64,000 nt of DNA from contig NZ_CP075691.1 in NCBI RefSeq assembly GCF_020026305.1, forward strand, positions 8,115,415 to 8,179,414. The letters are read 5' to 3'. A program made the translations under genes and the position numbers. Every line of letters starts with the position of its first letter. Positions within the stretch are counted from its first letter, which is position 1. Below are positions 63,706 through 64,000 of this stretch, one piece after another. Under the pieces are notes generated by a model. It ran no database searches, was not told the DNA's origin, and saw nothing but the letters and a program-made list of their open reading frames with translations. The stretch is from Streptomyces sp. 135 (GTDB lineage: Bacteria; Actinomycetota; Actinomycetes; Streptomycetales; Streptomycetaceae).

Positions 63706-64000
63706 CGAGGCTCACGGGCACGGCGCAGCGGGTGACGATCTTCATCGGGGAGTCCGACCTCTGGCACCACAAGCCGCTCTACACCGAGATCGTGCACCGC
63801 GCGCACCGGGCCGGACTCGCCGGGGCGAGCGTCTTCCGGGGCATCGAGGGATTCGGCGCCTCGTCGCTGATCCACACGCACCGGCTGCTCTCCCTCGGCG
63901 AGGACCTGCCGGTCGCGGTGGTGATCGTGGACGCGGAGGACAAGATCCGCGCGTTCCTGCCGCAGCTCGACGAACTCGTCGCGGAGGGCCTGGTGATCCT
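63702..64000 (+). CDS. DUF190 protein, CrcB partner (3' partial)
   Basis: The first 99 codons of a DUF190-family protein, cut by the window end. Reads LTGTAQRVTIFIGESDLWHHKPLYTEIVHRAHRAGLAGASVFRGIEGFG, the standard start of the family, which is often encoded with crcB. Its fold is PII-like, so a regulatory or sensing role in ion export is plausible but unproven. The ATG overlaps the crcB stop (ATGA). Confidence 0.92.
   Translation, partial: MTRLTGTAQRVTIFIGESDLWHHKPLYTEIVHRAHRAGLAGASVFRGIEGFGASSLIHTHRLLSLGEDLPVAVVIVDAEDKIRAFLPQLDELVAEGLVI

Overview
The window is high-GC actinobacterial DNA, almost certainly Streptomyces. The evidence is strong G/C codon-third bias, GTG and TTG starts, 4-bp GTGA/ATGA gene overlaps, rare TTA (bldA-type) codons, a complete egtA-egtD ergothioneine operon, IS701/IS1182 relics, and the hairpin sequence often seen downstream of Streptomyces genes. 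No rRNA, tRNA or CRISPR array was seen.

Region 1 (1-27.7 kb) is the 3' part of a nonribosomal peptide cluster. Two NRPS genes encode A-T-E / C-A-T-E / C-A-T-E (5' truncated by the window edge) and C-A-T-E / C-A-T / X / relic A / TE. The first visible A domain has a 4-hydroxyphenylglycine (Hpg) pocket and the next two have Tyr-type pockets. The last two share an unassigned pocket. Four epimerase domains predict ...D-Hpg, D-Tyr, D-Tyr, D-X, L-X. A condensation-like domain with HRxxxDD in place of HHxxxDG matches the X domain of glycopeptide antibiotic NRPSs, which recruits cross-linking (Oxy) P450s. Consistent with that, three P450 genes and a 3Fe-4S ferredoxin follow. One P450 is OxyB-like, one has an odd I-helix and one has lost its I-helix. 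The stereochemistry, the module order and the decayed A domain between X and TE do not match glycopeptides I know. This is the best candidate here for an undescribed system. A strong hairpin after the ferredoxin marks the operon end. Hpg-supply and MbtH genes are not in the window and may lie upstream.

Region 2 (27.8-31.1 kb) is a MacB-like exporter locus. Its ATPase and permease are intact, but the upstream lipoprotein and membrane-fusion adaptor are collapsed into one frameshifted open frame.

Region 3 (31.2-51 kb) is mostly housekeeping and stress genes: a luciferase-like oxidoreductase, a HAD phosphatase, dodecin, a solute-binding lipoprotein with a DasR/GntR-like palindrome, egtABCD, a macrodomain protein, a GH18 protein, an RTX-repeat protein, an amidase, a LacI regulator, thioredoxin, a flavin disulfide reductase, and a cell-wall locus. 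In the cell-wall locus a LysR gene overlaps a class-A beta-lactamase-like gene and diverges from a penicillin-binding protein across a T-N11-A operator.

Region 4 (51-56 kb) is a decayed island with IS701 and IS1182 remnants, GTGACAAC repeats on both sides of an SDR-MerR pair, a hypothetical membrane protein and a frameshifted MerR relic.

Region 5 (56-64 kb) has two paralogous alpha/beta hydrolases, an SMP-30-like secreted protein, a self-sufficient CYP102-type P450-reductase divergent from a PAS-LuxR regulator, and a crcB-DUF190 pair cut by the window end.
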